From: CAG-873 sp910578365
GTDB taxonomy: Bacteria > Bacteroidota > Bacteroidia > Bacteroidales > Muribaculaceae
Assembly: GCA_951635545.1 (NCBI GenBank)
Contig: OX620685.1
Span: 2,666,001 to 2,730,000, forward strand
Direction of reading: 5' to 3'
DNA length: 64,000 nucleotides
A program made the translations under genes and the position numbers. Shown one piece after another: positions 27,092 to 35,728 of the stretch. The notes below the pieces were generated by a model. The model had not been told where the DNA came from, searched no databases, and saw nothing but the letters and a program-made list of their open reading frames with translations. Each line of letters starts with the position of its first letter. Position 1 is the stretch's first letter.

Positions 27092-27967
27092 TTAACGGCG
27101 TCCGCGTTGTTTAAACAATCCCATCAGGGCTTTCACATAGTCTTCGTCGGTGGCCACGGAGGCGAAATCCACCTTCGAGTGCTTAAGCCTGCTGCTCATA
27201 AGCTGCTGGCGTTCGTACCACCAGCGGTCGTAGGCTTTGCGGACTTTCTTCGATGAAGTATTCACCCAGCGAGTCGAGCCGGTTTCGAGGTCGGCCATAC
27301 GCACCAGACCGACGTCGGGCATCGAGGCGTCGCGGCGGTCATACACCTGTATGGCCATGAGGTCGTGGCGGTTGCGAGCTACCGACAAGGGTTTGTCGTA
27401 TTCGGAATTATCAATAAAATCGGAAATCAAAAATGCGGTACTCTTCTTTTTCAGCGCATCGGTAAAGAACTTCAGTGCTCCGGCTATGTCTGTGCCTCGG
27501 CTCTGAGGCTGAAAGTCCAGCAGCTGGCTCACAATCATAAGAATGTGGCGTTTGCCTTTTTTGGGCGGAATGAATTTCTCAATCCTGTCGGAAAAGAAAA
27601 TCGCACCGATTTTATCGTTGTTGCTTATGGCCGAAAAAGCTAGAGTAGCCGATATTTCGGCAATCATGTCGCGCTTTTCAGGGCCTACGGCACCAAACGA
27701 ACCGCTGCCCGACACGTCGACAAGCAGCATCACCGTGAGTTCGCGTTCTTCCTCGAACACTTTCACATAGGGCTTGTTGTGGCGTGCGGTCACATTCCAG
27801 TCGATGTCGCGGATATCGTCGCCGTACTGGTATTCGCGCACTTCGCTGAACATCATGCCACGCCCCTTGAAGGCCGAGTGATATTCGCCGGCGAACACGT
27901 TCTGCGACAGTCCCCTCGACTTGATTTCGATTTTTCTGACTTTTTTTATCAGTTCGGATGAGTCCAC
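27092..27967 (-). CDS. DUF58 domain protein of the MoxR-Bat operon
   Basis: The 291-residue soluble protein carries the DUF58 core: the conserved GEYHSAFKGRGMMF and the segment VREYQYGDDIRDIDWNVTAR are hallmarks (about residues 25-65). A VWA-like beta-sheet follows (LLVDVSGSGSFG near residue 88). DUF58 proteins are regularly encoded between a MoxR AAA ATPase and VWA membrane proteins and are thought to link them. The 9-nt gap to the next gene and the 32-nt gap to moxR support one transcript. Confidence 0.9.
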   Translation of the reverse strand: MDSSELIKKVRKIEIKSRGLSQNVFAGEYHSAFKGRGMMFSEVREYQYGDDIRDIDWNVTARHNKPYVKVFEEERELTVMLLVDVSGSGSFGAVGPEKRDMIAEISATLAFSAISNNDKIGAIFFSDRIEKFIPPKKGKRHILMIVSQLLDFQPQSRGTDIAGALKFFTDALKKKSTAFLISDFIDNSEYDKPLSVARNRHDLMAIQVYDRRDASMPDVGLVRMADLETGSTRWVNTSSKKVRKAYDRWWYERQQLMSSRLKHSKVDFASVATDEDYVKALMGLFKQRGRR

Positions 27968-27999
27968 TTCGATAATGTTAAATGTGTAATTTTAAGCGC

Positions 28000-28995
<996 letters not shown>

Positions 28996-29068
28996 AAATT
29001 GATATTGTTTTGTTATTTTTTTCTGTGATGAGCATGAGGCGGCTGCTACCACCTCCTGATTTGTTCCA

Positions 29069-29076
29069 CAAAATTA
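29069..29076 (-). promoter_or_regulatory. -7 element of the MoxR-Bat operon
   Basis: Minus-strand TAATTTTG matches TAnnTTTG about 75 nt upstream of the moxR ATG. A -33 TTTG is not evident. Confidence 0.5.
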
Positions 29077-29192
29077 CAATTATAACAATTAATGTGTTAA
29101 CGTCGAATGTTAAATATGCCTATAGAGTGCGAAAGCAGCTGAATCTTTAACTTTTTTTTATTAAATATGAGTGAAACGTCCGGGCCGGAGTA

Positions 29193-29224
29193 TAAAAAAC
29201 GGCCATCCACGATGGGATGGCCGT
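29193..29224 (-). terminator. Rho-independent terminator of htpG
   Basis: Arms acggccatcc (29199-29208) and ggatggccgt (29215-29224) make a perfect 10-bp stem. On the minus strand it is followed by a run of Ts (29198-29193), just past the htpG stop. Confidence 0.88.
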
Positions 29225-29243
29225 AGGAAAAATGTATGTGGGC

Positions 29244-31292
29244 TTATTTCAGAAGGCCTACCGAGCGGCTGATGAAGTCGCTCAAGGCCTGACCACGGAG
29301 CAGACCGTTGCCAAGCAGAGCCAGGTCGATCAGTTGCTTTATCAGCGGCTGGCCGGCAGCGTACTCACTCACAATCTTCTCCTGCGACTCGCGAGCTTCG
29401 GCGACGCTTTTTTCAAGGTCGTTGATTTTTTGCTGAGCCTCAGCATCCGGCTGTTTGTCATTGCCGGCTGCGTCGCGCAGGGCTGTGATTTCGCTGTTTG
29501 ACTTCTCTACTGTTTCAGCCAGAGGCTCTACGCTTTCGCCTATGGCCTTCTGTGCGGAGTCGCGAATCTGCTGAACCAGCGGATGTTCGGTGTTCACCAC
29601 CAGGTTATAGCTGTCGGGCATGTCGGCGTAGAAACTCATGCCGGGCTGCATGGCTGCCATGTCTTTCATGCGTCGCATGTACTCGTTCTGAGTGATTACA
29701 ATAGGCATGTCGGCGGCGTTGAGGGCTTCGAAGCTTACCAGGAAGTCGGCCTTCTCCACCATGGGCACCTGGCTGCGGAATGCAGTGGTGAGAATGTTGC
29801 GCTGCAGAGGTGTGAGTTCAACGTCGCGCTTATTGTCGCGGCGTATGAGGTTGTCGAGCACATCGGAGTCAACACGTACAAAACGGGTCTTTTCGAGTTT
29901 GCTTTCAAGCAGGCCTACAAAGTGGCTGTCAAGCTGTCCGTCCATTATCAGTACCGAGTAGCCGCGGTCGGTGGCCGCCTTTATATAGCTGTACTGGGCG
30001 GTGGGGTCGGTGGCGTAGAGATAGATTATGTCGCCGTCCTTGTCGGTCTGGGCGGCTTCTACCAGCAGTTTGTATTCTTCGGGAGTGTAGTATTTGCCCT
30101 CGCTGTCCTTGAGTAGCACGAACTTCATGGCCGAATCGGCGAACTTCTGGTCGGTGAGCATGCCGTATTCGATAAAAATCTTAATGTCGTCCCACTTCTG
30201 CTCGTAGTCGCTGCGGTCGTTCTTGAATATGTCTTCGAGGCGCTGTGCCACCTTCTTGGTGATGTAGCTCGAAATCTTTTTCACGGCAGTATCGCTCTGC
30301 AGGTACGAGCGCGATACGTTCAGCGGAATGTCGGGCGAGTCGATTACGCCCTGCATCAGCATCATGAATTCGGGTACTACGCCTTCCACCGAGTCGGTGA
30401 CATATACCTGGTTGCAGTATAGTTGTATGCGGTTTTTGGTCACTTCGATGTTGTTCTTGATTTTAGGGAAGAACAGAATTCCGGTGAGGGTGAAAGGATA
30501 GTCTACGTTGAGGTGAATCCAGAACAAGGGGTCGTCCTGTCCGGGATAGAGCTCGCGGTAGAAGTTGCGGTAATCTTCGTCGGTGAGTTCGCCGGGCTTG
30601 CGGGTCCACTGAGGCTCGGTGTTGTTGATTACCTTAGGGCGGTCGGTGTCGGTCATTTTGCCGTCTTTCCACTCCTGCTCGAAGCCGGATATAACAGGCA
30701 CTGGCAGGAATCGGCAGTACTTTTTCAGCATGGTGTCGATGCGTGCCTGCTCGAGGAATTCTTTGCTGTCGTCGTCGATGTACAGCACAATGTCGGTGCC
30801 GCGGTCGCTGCGGTCGCCTTTCTCCATGGTGTATTCGGGCGAGCCGTCGCAGCTCCAGCGTACGGGTTCGGCGCCCTCTTTCCACGACAGCGAGTTAATT
30901 TCGACTTTTTTAGCCACCATAAAAGCCGAGTAGAAGCCAAGGCCAAAGTGACCTATGATGCTATTGGCTGTATCCTTGTATTTTTCCAGAAACTCTTCGG
31001 CTCCGGAAAAGGCAATCTGGTTTATGTATTTGTCGACATCTTCGGCAGTCATGCCAATACCGCGGTCGCTCACGGTGAGTGTGCCTGCTTCCTTGTCAAC
31101 GGTTACGCTGACGCGGAGTTCGCCCAGTTCGCCTTTGAACTCGCCGAACGACTGCAGGGTTTTCAGCTTCTGTGTGGCGTCGACGGCATTGCTGACGAGC
31201 TCGCGCAGAAATATTTCGTGATCACTGTAGAGAAACTTTTTTATTACGGGGAAAATATTCTCGGTAGTAACCCCGATTGTGCCTTTACTCAT
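29244..31292 (-). CDS. htpG: Molecular chaperone HtpG (Hsp90)
   Basis: The 682-residue bacterial Hsp90 folds client proteins in the cytoplasm using ATP. The start MSKGTIGVTTENIFPVIK at 31292 is the family start; an upstream ATG at 31340 adds 16 residues unlike the family. The GHKL ATPase shows ELVSNAVDAT (near residue 33), VSDRGIGMTAED (near 82) and GHFGLGFYSAFM (near 125). The middle domain and the C-terminal dimerisation domain are present. A single-gene unit is likely: an upstream terminator at 31344-31372 and its own terminator at 29193-29224 isolate it. No TAnnTTTG box was seen upstream. Confidence 0.96.
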   Translation of the reverse strand: MSKGTIGVTTENIFPVIKKFLYSDHEIFLRELVSNAVDATQKLKTLQSFGEFKGELGELRVSVTVDKEAGTLTVSDRGIGMTAEDVDKYINQIAFSGAEEFLEKYKDTANSIIGHFGLGFYSAFMVAKKVEINSLSWKEGAEPVRWSCDGSPEYTMEKGDRSDRGTDIVLYIDDDSKEFLEQARIDTMLKKYCRFLPVPVISGFEQEWKDGKMTDTDRPKVINNTEPQWTRKPGELTDEDYRNFYRELYPGQDDPLFWIHLNVDYPFTLTGILFFPKIKNNIEVTKNRIQLYCNQVYVTDSVEGVVPEFMMLMQGVIDSPDIPLNVSRSYLQSDTAVKKISSYITKKVAQRLEDIFKNDRSDYEQKWDDIKIFIEYGMLTDQKFADSAMKFVLLKDSEGKYYTPEEYKLLVEAAQTDKDGDIIYLYATDPTAQYSYIKAATDRGYSVLIMDGQLDSHFVGLLESKLEKTRFVRVDSDVLDNLIRRDNKRDVELTPLQRNILTTAFRSQVPMVEKADFLVSFEALNAADMPIVITQNEYMRRMKDMAAMQPGMSFYADMPDSYNLVVNTEHPLVQQIRDSAQKAIGESVEPLAETVEKSNSEITALRDAAGNDKQPDAEAQQKINDLEKSVAEARESQEKIVSEYAAGQPLIKQLIDLALLGNGLLRGQALSDFISRSVGLLK

Positions 31293-31343
31293 AATATGAA
31301 AATATGTTTGTTGTTCTGTTTTTATACGTAATAACAACAATGC

Positions 31344-31372
31344 AAAAAAAATGCCACACTCGCGTGCGGCAT
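31344..31372 (-). terminator. Rho-independent terminator of the M48 protease gene
   Basis: atgccacac (31351-31359) and gtgcggcat (31364-31372) pair over 9 positions with one mismatch around tcgc. On the minus strand seven Ts follow (31350-31344), between the protease stop and htpG. Confidence 0.82.
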
Positions 31373-31395
31373 TTAAAAATATTTAAAATACTGTT

Positions 31396-32175
31396 TTATT
31401 CGCGGGGTATGCCGTCTTTTTCGGCACGCTGGCTCAGGCGTTTGATTCGCTCCTGAGTATCGGGGTGCGAGGAAAACATTTTCTGAACGTAGCTCGACTC
31501 GCCGTTTTCGCCGGCACTGAGTTTTTCGAACGAACTTACCATGCCCCAGGGGTTTTTGCCATGCGATTTCAGGAATTCATAGCCATAGTCATCAGCTTCC
31601 TTTTCCTGTTTCTGCGAGAACTTGGCGCCTACCAGCGACTGGCCGAGAGCGCCCAATTGCGATTCGGAAAGCTGCGCTGCAACTCCTCCTGTCGAGGCGA
31701 TGGCGTCTTTGAGGGCGCCGGTGAGCAGTTCGGTCTTGAAGGCCTTCTTGGAGTGGCGTTTTGCCACGTGGCCGATTTCATGGCCGATTATACCCAAGAG
31801 TTCGTCGTCGGTCATAATGTCCATAAGCGACGAGAAAACTCGTACGCTGCCGTCGGGGCAAGCAAAGGCATTTACGTCGATTACGTCATAGACTTTGAAA
31901 TTCAAAGGAATACCTTCAACTTCATCGAGTCCGGCGGTAAGACGGCGTAAGCGCTGGGTGTAGGGGTCGTCTTCGCCCGGTACAGGATTGTTCTTGTCCA
32001 TCCAGTCGATTGACTCCTTGACGTATGCGGCCATCTGGGCATCGGTCAGGGTAAAAGCCTGCACACCTTTTGCTGCCGCGTTGATTGCCTTGCCTAATTT
32101 AAGCTGGGCCTGAGCCTGGGGGCAGGCAAAGGCTCCTGTGGCAAGCAGAAGAATTGAAAATAAAATTTTTTTCAT
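31396..32175 (-). CDS. M48 family zinc metalloprotease, exported
   Basis: The 259-residue protein has a signal peptide (FSILLLATGAFACPQAQA; cleavage near residue 24, with a Cys that could also be a lipidation site). It contains the zinc motif HEIGH in GIIGHEIGHVAKRHSKKA near residue 130, with the third ligand expected in EKEADDYGYEFL near residue 195. This is the LoiP/BepA-like exported M48 group, which degrades misfolded outer-membrane or periplasmic proteins. It is transcribed divergently from a small membrane protein, with two back-to-back -7 boxes between them. Confidence 0.9.
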   Translation of the reverse strand: MKKILFSILLLATGAFACPQAQAQLKLGKAINAAAKGVQAFTLTDAQMAAYVKESIDWMDKNNPVPGEDDPYTQRLRRLTAGLDEVEGIPLNFKVYDVIDVNAFACPDGSVRVFSSLMDIMTDDELLGIIGHEIGHVAKRHSKKAFKTELLTGALKDAIASTGGVAAQLSESQLGALGQSLVGAKFSQKQEKEADDYGYEFLKSHGKNPWGMVSSFEKLSAGENGESSYVQKMFSSHPDTQERIKRLSQRAEKDGIPRE

Positions 32176-32200
32176 AGCCTTTGATTTGATTTGTGAGGCA

Positions 32201-32217
32201 CAAAATTACTAATTTTG
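32201..32217. promoter_or_regulatory. Back-to-back -7 boxes of divergent promoters
   Basis: 32201-32208 reads TAATTTTG on the minus strand (M48 protease) and 32210-32217 reads TAATTTTG on the plus strand (membrane protein). One base separates the two boxes. A plus-strand TTTG lies 21 nt upstream at 32185-32188. Confidence 0.55.
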
Positions 32218-32238
32218 CATCACAAAAAAGTAATTTTT

Positions 32239-32793
32239 ATGGCTAAAAAAAGTGGTAAGAATGTAATGCGCTGGTTTACAGCAGGCTTTTTTATTCTAAT
32301 ATTTATACTCGCGGCAGGGCTGCTTATGGTGGCTGCGGAGCATACGTTTATGAACTATTATATATGGTTCGCGGTGATGGCGCTGCTGGGGGTAGTGTGT
32401 GCCATGCCCTGCATGGGGCTATGGCGCTGGCTTACCGATGGCGCGGCCCGCTGGTTCTGTGGTGTGCTTCATGTGGTGTTTTTCACTGTGTTTTTATCCG
32501 GGCTGCTGATAGGACTGAACTTTATGCTTACCGACTTCAGCTCTTTGCCCGAAGTTAAGGCCGAGGTGGTGGACAAATACAGCGAAACCCATTATCGCAG
32601 CCGGCGGGTAGGGCGAAACCGATACACCCGTGGCGAGCCCTACAAGGTATATAAAGTGCAGTTCCGCCTCGACAATGGCAGTCTGCGCACTTTTCAGTTG
32701 CCTCTTAGCCGCTACAACAAGCTGCGGATTGGTTCTGCTGCCACATTGCATCAGGGGCCGGGTGCCCTGGGTGTGCCGGTAATCGCTTATTGA
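32239..32793 (+). CDS. Small integral membrane protein of unknown function
   Basis: I do not recognise this family. The 184-residue product starts MAKKSGKNVMRWFT (ATG 32239; an upstream ATG at 32215 lies inside the -7 element and is rejected). It has three or four hydrophobic helices in the first 100 residues (FFILIFILAAGLLMVA; IWFAVMALLGVVCAMP; VFFTVFLSGLLIGLNF). A soluble C-terminal domain of ~80 residues follows, with a basic stretch RSRRVGRNRYTRGE and beta-like strands. The small C-terminal domain could bind nucleic acid, lipid or a partner. It is a single gene, ended by the strong terminator at 32803-32854. Confidence 0.75.
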   Translation: MAKKSGKNVMRWFTAGFFILIFILAAGLLMVAAEHTFMNYYIWFAVMALLGVVCAMPCMGLWRWLTDGAARWFCGVLHVVFFTVFLSGLLIGLNFMLTDFSSLPEVKAEVVDKYSETHYRSRRVGRNRYTRGEPYKVYKVQFRLDNGSLRTFQLPLSRYNKLRIGSAATLHQGPGALGVPVIAY

Positions 32794-32802
32794 ATTTTTT
32801 GC

Positions 32803-32854
32803 GAAAAAAAAGACAGCTCGCACCGAGTCATCTGTGTACTCGGTGCGAGCTGTC
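32803..32854. terminator. Strong bidirectional terminator (clpC / membrane protein)
   Basis: gacagctcgcaccgagt (32812-32828) and its exact complement (32838-32854) form a 17-bp perfect stem with a 9-nt loop. Eight As precede it (Ts on the minus strand), so it ends clpC transcription. Confidence 0.92.
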
Positions 32855-32877
32855 GTAATAGTTTGGTGTGCCGATGC

Positions 32878-35445
32878 TTAGTCGGCTTCCTCTACAGCCA
32901 GGAAGTGCGCATTTGTGCAATTGTTTTCCTTATCGTAGCTTACCTCTATGGTATTGCCCGGCATAACCGATGCCGTGATGATAAGTTCGGCCAGTTCGTC
33001 CTCAAGATACTTCTGGATGGCTCGCTTGAGCGGGCGTGCGCCGAACTGGATATCGTAGCCCTTTTCGGCAATGAAGTTCTTGGCCTCGTCGGTCAGACGG
33101 AGTTCGAATCCGAGGTCTTTCAGGCGTTTGGTAAAGCCTGCCAGCTCGATGTCGATAATCTTGAAAATCGACTCACGGTTGAGCTGGTCGAACATCACAA
33201 TATCGTCGATACGGTTGAGGAATTCGGGCGAAAAAGCCTTGTGCAGGGCCTTCTGCAGAACGCCGTGGGTGAAGTCCTTGTCGATTTCGCGAGTGGTGAA
33301 TCCGACACCACTGCCGAAGTCCTTCAGTTGGCGGGTGCCGATGTTGGATGTCATAATGATAATTGTGTTCTTGAAGTCGATACGGCGTCCGAGGCTGTCG
33401 GTCAGGCGTCCCTCGTCCATTACCTGCAGCAGCAGGTTGAACACGTCGGGGTGAGCTTTTTCTATTTCATCGAGCAGCACCACCGAGTATGGATGACGGC
33501 GCACCTTCTCGGTAAGCTGGCCGCCCTCTTCATAGCCCACATATCCCGGAGGCGCACCTACCAGGCGCGACACTGTGAACTTCTCCATATACTCACTCAT
33601 GTCGATACGGATAAGTGTGTCCGCCGAATCGAACAGATACTCGGCAAGCTTCTTGGCCAGGTGAGTCTTGCCTACGCCTGTCGGACCAAGGAACATAAAT
33701 GTGCCTATGGGTTTGGTGGGGTCTTTCAGACCTATGCGGTTGCGGTGAATAGCTTTGACAATACGCTTGATGGCCTCATCCTGTCCGATGATTGACTTTT
33801 GGAGTGTCGGGGCCATTTCGAGCAGGCGTACTCCCTCGGCCTGGGCTATGCGGGTCACCGGTACGCCGGTCATCATGGCCACTACTTCGGCTACCTGGTC
33901 CTCGTCGACACACTGGCGGTGTTCGTCAAGTTCCTTCTCCCACTTGGCTGTGGCCTTGTCGAGTTCTTCGCCAAGGGCCTGGGCCTTGTTGCGCCATTCG
34001 GCCGCGGCGGGGTAGTTCGATGCTTTGGCGGCGTCGAGCTTGTTCTTTGTGGCCTGGGCTATCTCGTTTTCGAGCCGTTCGATTTCCTCAGGCACCTGTA
34101 TGTTGGATATATGTGCACGCGAGCCGGCTTCGTCAAGAGCGTCAATGGCCTTGTCGGGAAAATTGCGGTCGCTGATGTAGCGGTCGGTTAGCTTCACGCA
34201 TGCCTCGAGGGCGTCCTGAGTGTAGCTTACGTTGTGGTGACTCTCGTATTTGTCCTTTATGTTGTTGAGAATCTGCAGGGTTTCCTCGGCGGTGGTAGGC
34301 TCGACCATCACCTTCTGGAAGCGGCGTTCGAGGGCGCCGTCCTTTTCGATGTTCTTGCGGTATTCGTCGAGGGTGGTGGCGCCGATGCACTGTAGCTCGC
34401 CGCGGGCCAGGGCCGGTTTGAGCATATTGGCGGCATCCATCGAACCCTGTGCGTTGCCGGCGCCCACTATGGTGTGGATTTCGTCGATAAACAGAATTAC
34501 GTTGGGGTTCTTGCTGAGTTCGTTTAGAATAGCTTTGATGCGTTCCTCAAATTCGCCGCGGTACTTGGTGCCGGCCACAATGCCGGCCATGTCGAGCGAT
34601 ACCACACGCTTGTCGAACAGTATACGCGATACCTTGCGCTGCACAATGCGCAGGGCCAGGCCTTCGACGATGGCGCTCTTGCCTACGCCCGGTTCGCCAA
34701 TCAGCACCGGATTGTTCTTTTTGCGGCGGCTGAGTACCTGAGCCAGGCGTTCGATTTCGAGTTCGCGGCCAACCACGGGGTCAAGAATACCTTCCTCGGC
34801 GGCGCGGGTCATGTCGTGGCCGAACTTATCGAGAACAGGAGTGCCCGACGATTTGTCGCCGCGGCGTCCCTTCTTGCGGTCAGAGGCTTGAGAGCCGGCG
34901 GTCTGGGCATCGCCCTGTGAGCCACCGCCCGACCAGGGAGCAGACGACCCGTCGGCCTCTTCGTCGTCATCATCGGAGAAAGTTGCGCCTGCCCGCGGAC
35001 GACTGCCGCCTGCCAGACCGGCATAGAGGCGGTCGTAGTCGATGCCCGCCTCTAAAAAAGGTTTGATGAATTCCATATTCTGTACTTCGTAATTGCGGAA
35101 CAAAGCCAGCATCACATGTTCGGTGTCGATTACCGATGCCTTCAGCAGTCTGCCTTCGAGCAGGCTGAGCTTTATCACGCGGTTTGTCAGGTCGGTAACC
35201 GAAAGGTCCGAGGCTCCTTCCGATTTGCCGTTGTTGAAGAGATAATCGTCGAGCTGCTGACGCAGTTCGTACACCGACACACCGTCGGCCAGCTGCTCCA
35301 TGAGCTTGACAGTGGGCGACGAAAGGTCGGAAAGCATAGCCAAAAGCAGGTGGGCTGGGGTAATCTCACGGTTATTGTGCCTGAGAGCCTCGCGCCGGCT
35401 GCGTTCGAGCAGCTGCTGGATATTGTCGGAGAACTTATTTTCCAT
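32878..35445 (-). CDS. clpC: ATP-dependent Clp protease ATPase subunit ClpC
   Basis: The 855-residue AAA+ unfoldase feeds proteins to ClpP. It has an N-terminal double Clp repeat (residues 1-145), an acidic/Ser linker (SDDDDEEADGSSAP around 160-175) and AAA-1 with Walker A GEPGVGKSA and DEIHTIVGAG. A middle domain of about 50 residues and AAA-2 with GPTGVGKTH and LLDEIEKAHPD follow. The ClpP-docking tripeptide VGF appears in GSGVGFTTR, which separates it from ClpB. The C-terminal domain is GARPLKRAIQKYLEDELAE. A TAACTTTG -7 element lies ~57 nt upstream. It is transcribed divergently from gyrA. Confidence 0.94.
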   Translation of the reverse strand: MENKFSDNIQQLLERSRREALRHNNREITPAHLLLAMLSDLSSPTVKLMEQLADGVSVYELRQQLDDYLFNNGKSEGASDLSVTDLTNRVIKLSLLEGRLLKASVIDTEHVMLALFRNYEVQNMEFIKPFLEAGIDYDRLYAGLAGGSRPRAGATFSDDDDEEADGSSAPWSGGGSQGDAQTAGSQASDRKKGRRGDKSSGTPVLDKFGHDMTRAAEEGILDPVVGRELEIERLAQVLSRRKKNNPVLIGEPGVGKSAIVEGLALRIVQRKVSRILFDKRVVSLDMAGIVAGTKYRGEFEERIKAILNELSKNPNVILFIDEIHTIVGAGNAQGSMDAANMLKPALARGELQCIGATTLDEYRKNIEKDGALERRFQKVMVEPTTAEETLQILNNIKDKYESHHNVSYTQDALEACVKLTDRYISDRNFPDKAIDALDEAGSRAHISNIQVPEEIERLENEIAQATKNKLDAAKASNYPAAAEWRNKAQALGEELDKATAKWEKELDEHRQCVDEDQVAEVVAMMTGVPVTRIAQAEGVRLLEMAPTLQKSIIGQDEAIKRIVKAIHRNRIGLKDPTKPIGTFMFLGPTGVGKTHLAKKLAEYLFDSADTLIRIDMSEYMEKFTVSRLVGAPPGYVGYEEGGQLTEKVRRHPYSVVLLDEIEKAHPDVFNLLLQVMDEGRLTDSLGRRIDFKNTIIIMTSNIGTRQLKDFGSGVGFTTREIDKDFTHGVLQKALHKAFSPEFLNRIDDIVMFDQLNRESIFKIIDIELAGFTKRLKDLGFELRLTDEAKNFIAEKGYDIQFGARPLKRAIQKYLEDELAELIITASVMPGNTIEVSYDKENNCTNAHFLAVEEAD

Positions 35446-35501
35446 AAATTATGCAATGTGTGTCCGGTAAAAGTAAAGCGAATATAATGCAATACTAATG
35501 C

Positions 35502-35509
35502 CAAAGTTA
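35502..35509 (-). promoter_or_regulatory. clpC -7 promoter element
   Basis: Minus-strand TAACTTTG, a full match to TAnnTTTG, 57 nt upstream of the clpC ATG. Confidence 0.5.
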
Positions 35510-35648
35510 GCAAAAAAAATCCGAGAATGTTCAGTTTTGACTTTTGTTAAGATTCGAACATGCTCCCGCAGCATAATGTGCTATATAATTAAAAAATTAA
35601 AAAGTCAAATGATTGTTCAAAATATGTGCATGTTTCGGGATTTTTTTG

Positions 35649-35656
35649 TAACTTTG
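35649..35656 (+). promoter_or_regulatory. gyrA -7 promoter element
   Basis: TAACTTTG matches TAnnTTTG about 73 nt upstream of the gyrA ATG. No clean TTTG at -33; the rest of the 283-nt clpC/gyrA gap is AT-rich with no other signal seen. Confidence 0.5.
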
Positions 35657-35728
35657 TATGAAATTTTGCCGCGAACCTGGCCTGCATATCGCAAGATCGG
35701 TTCAAACGTTTAATAAACAATAATATAC

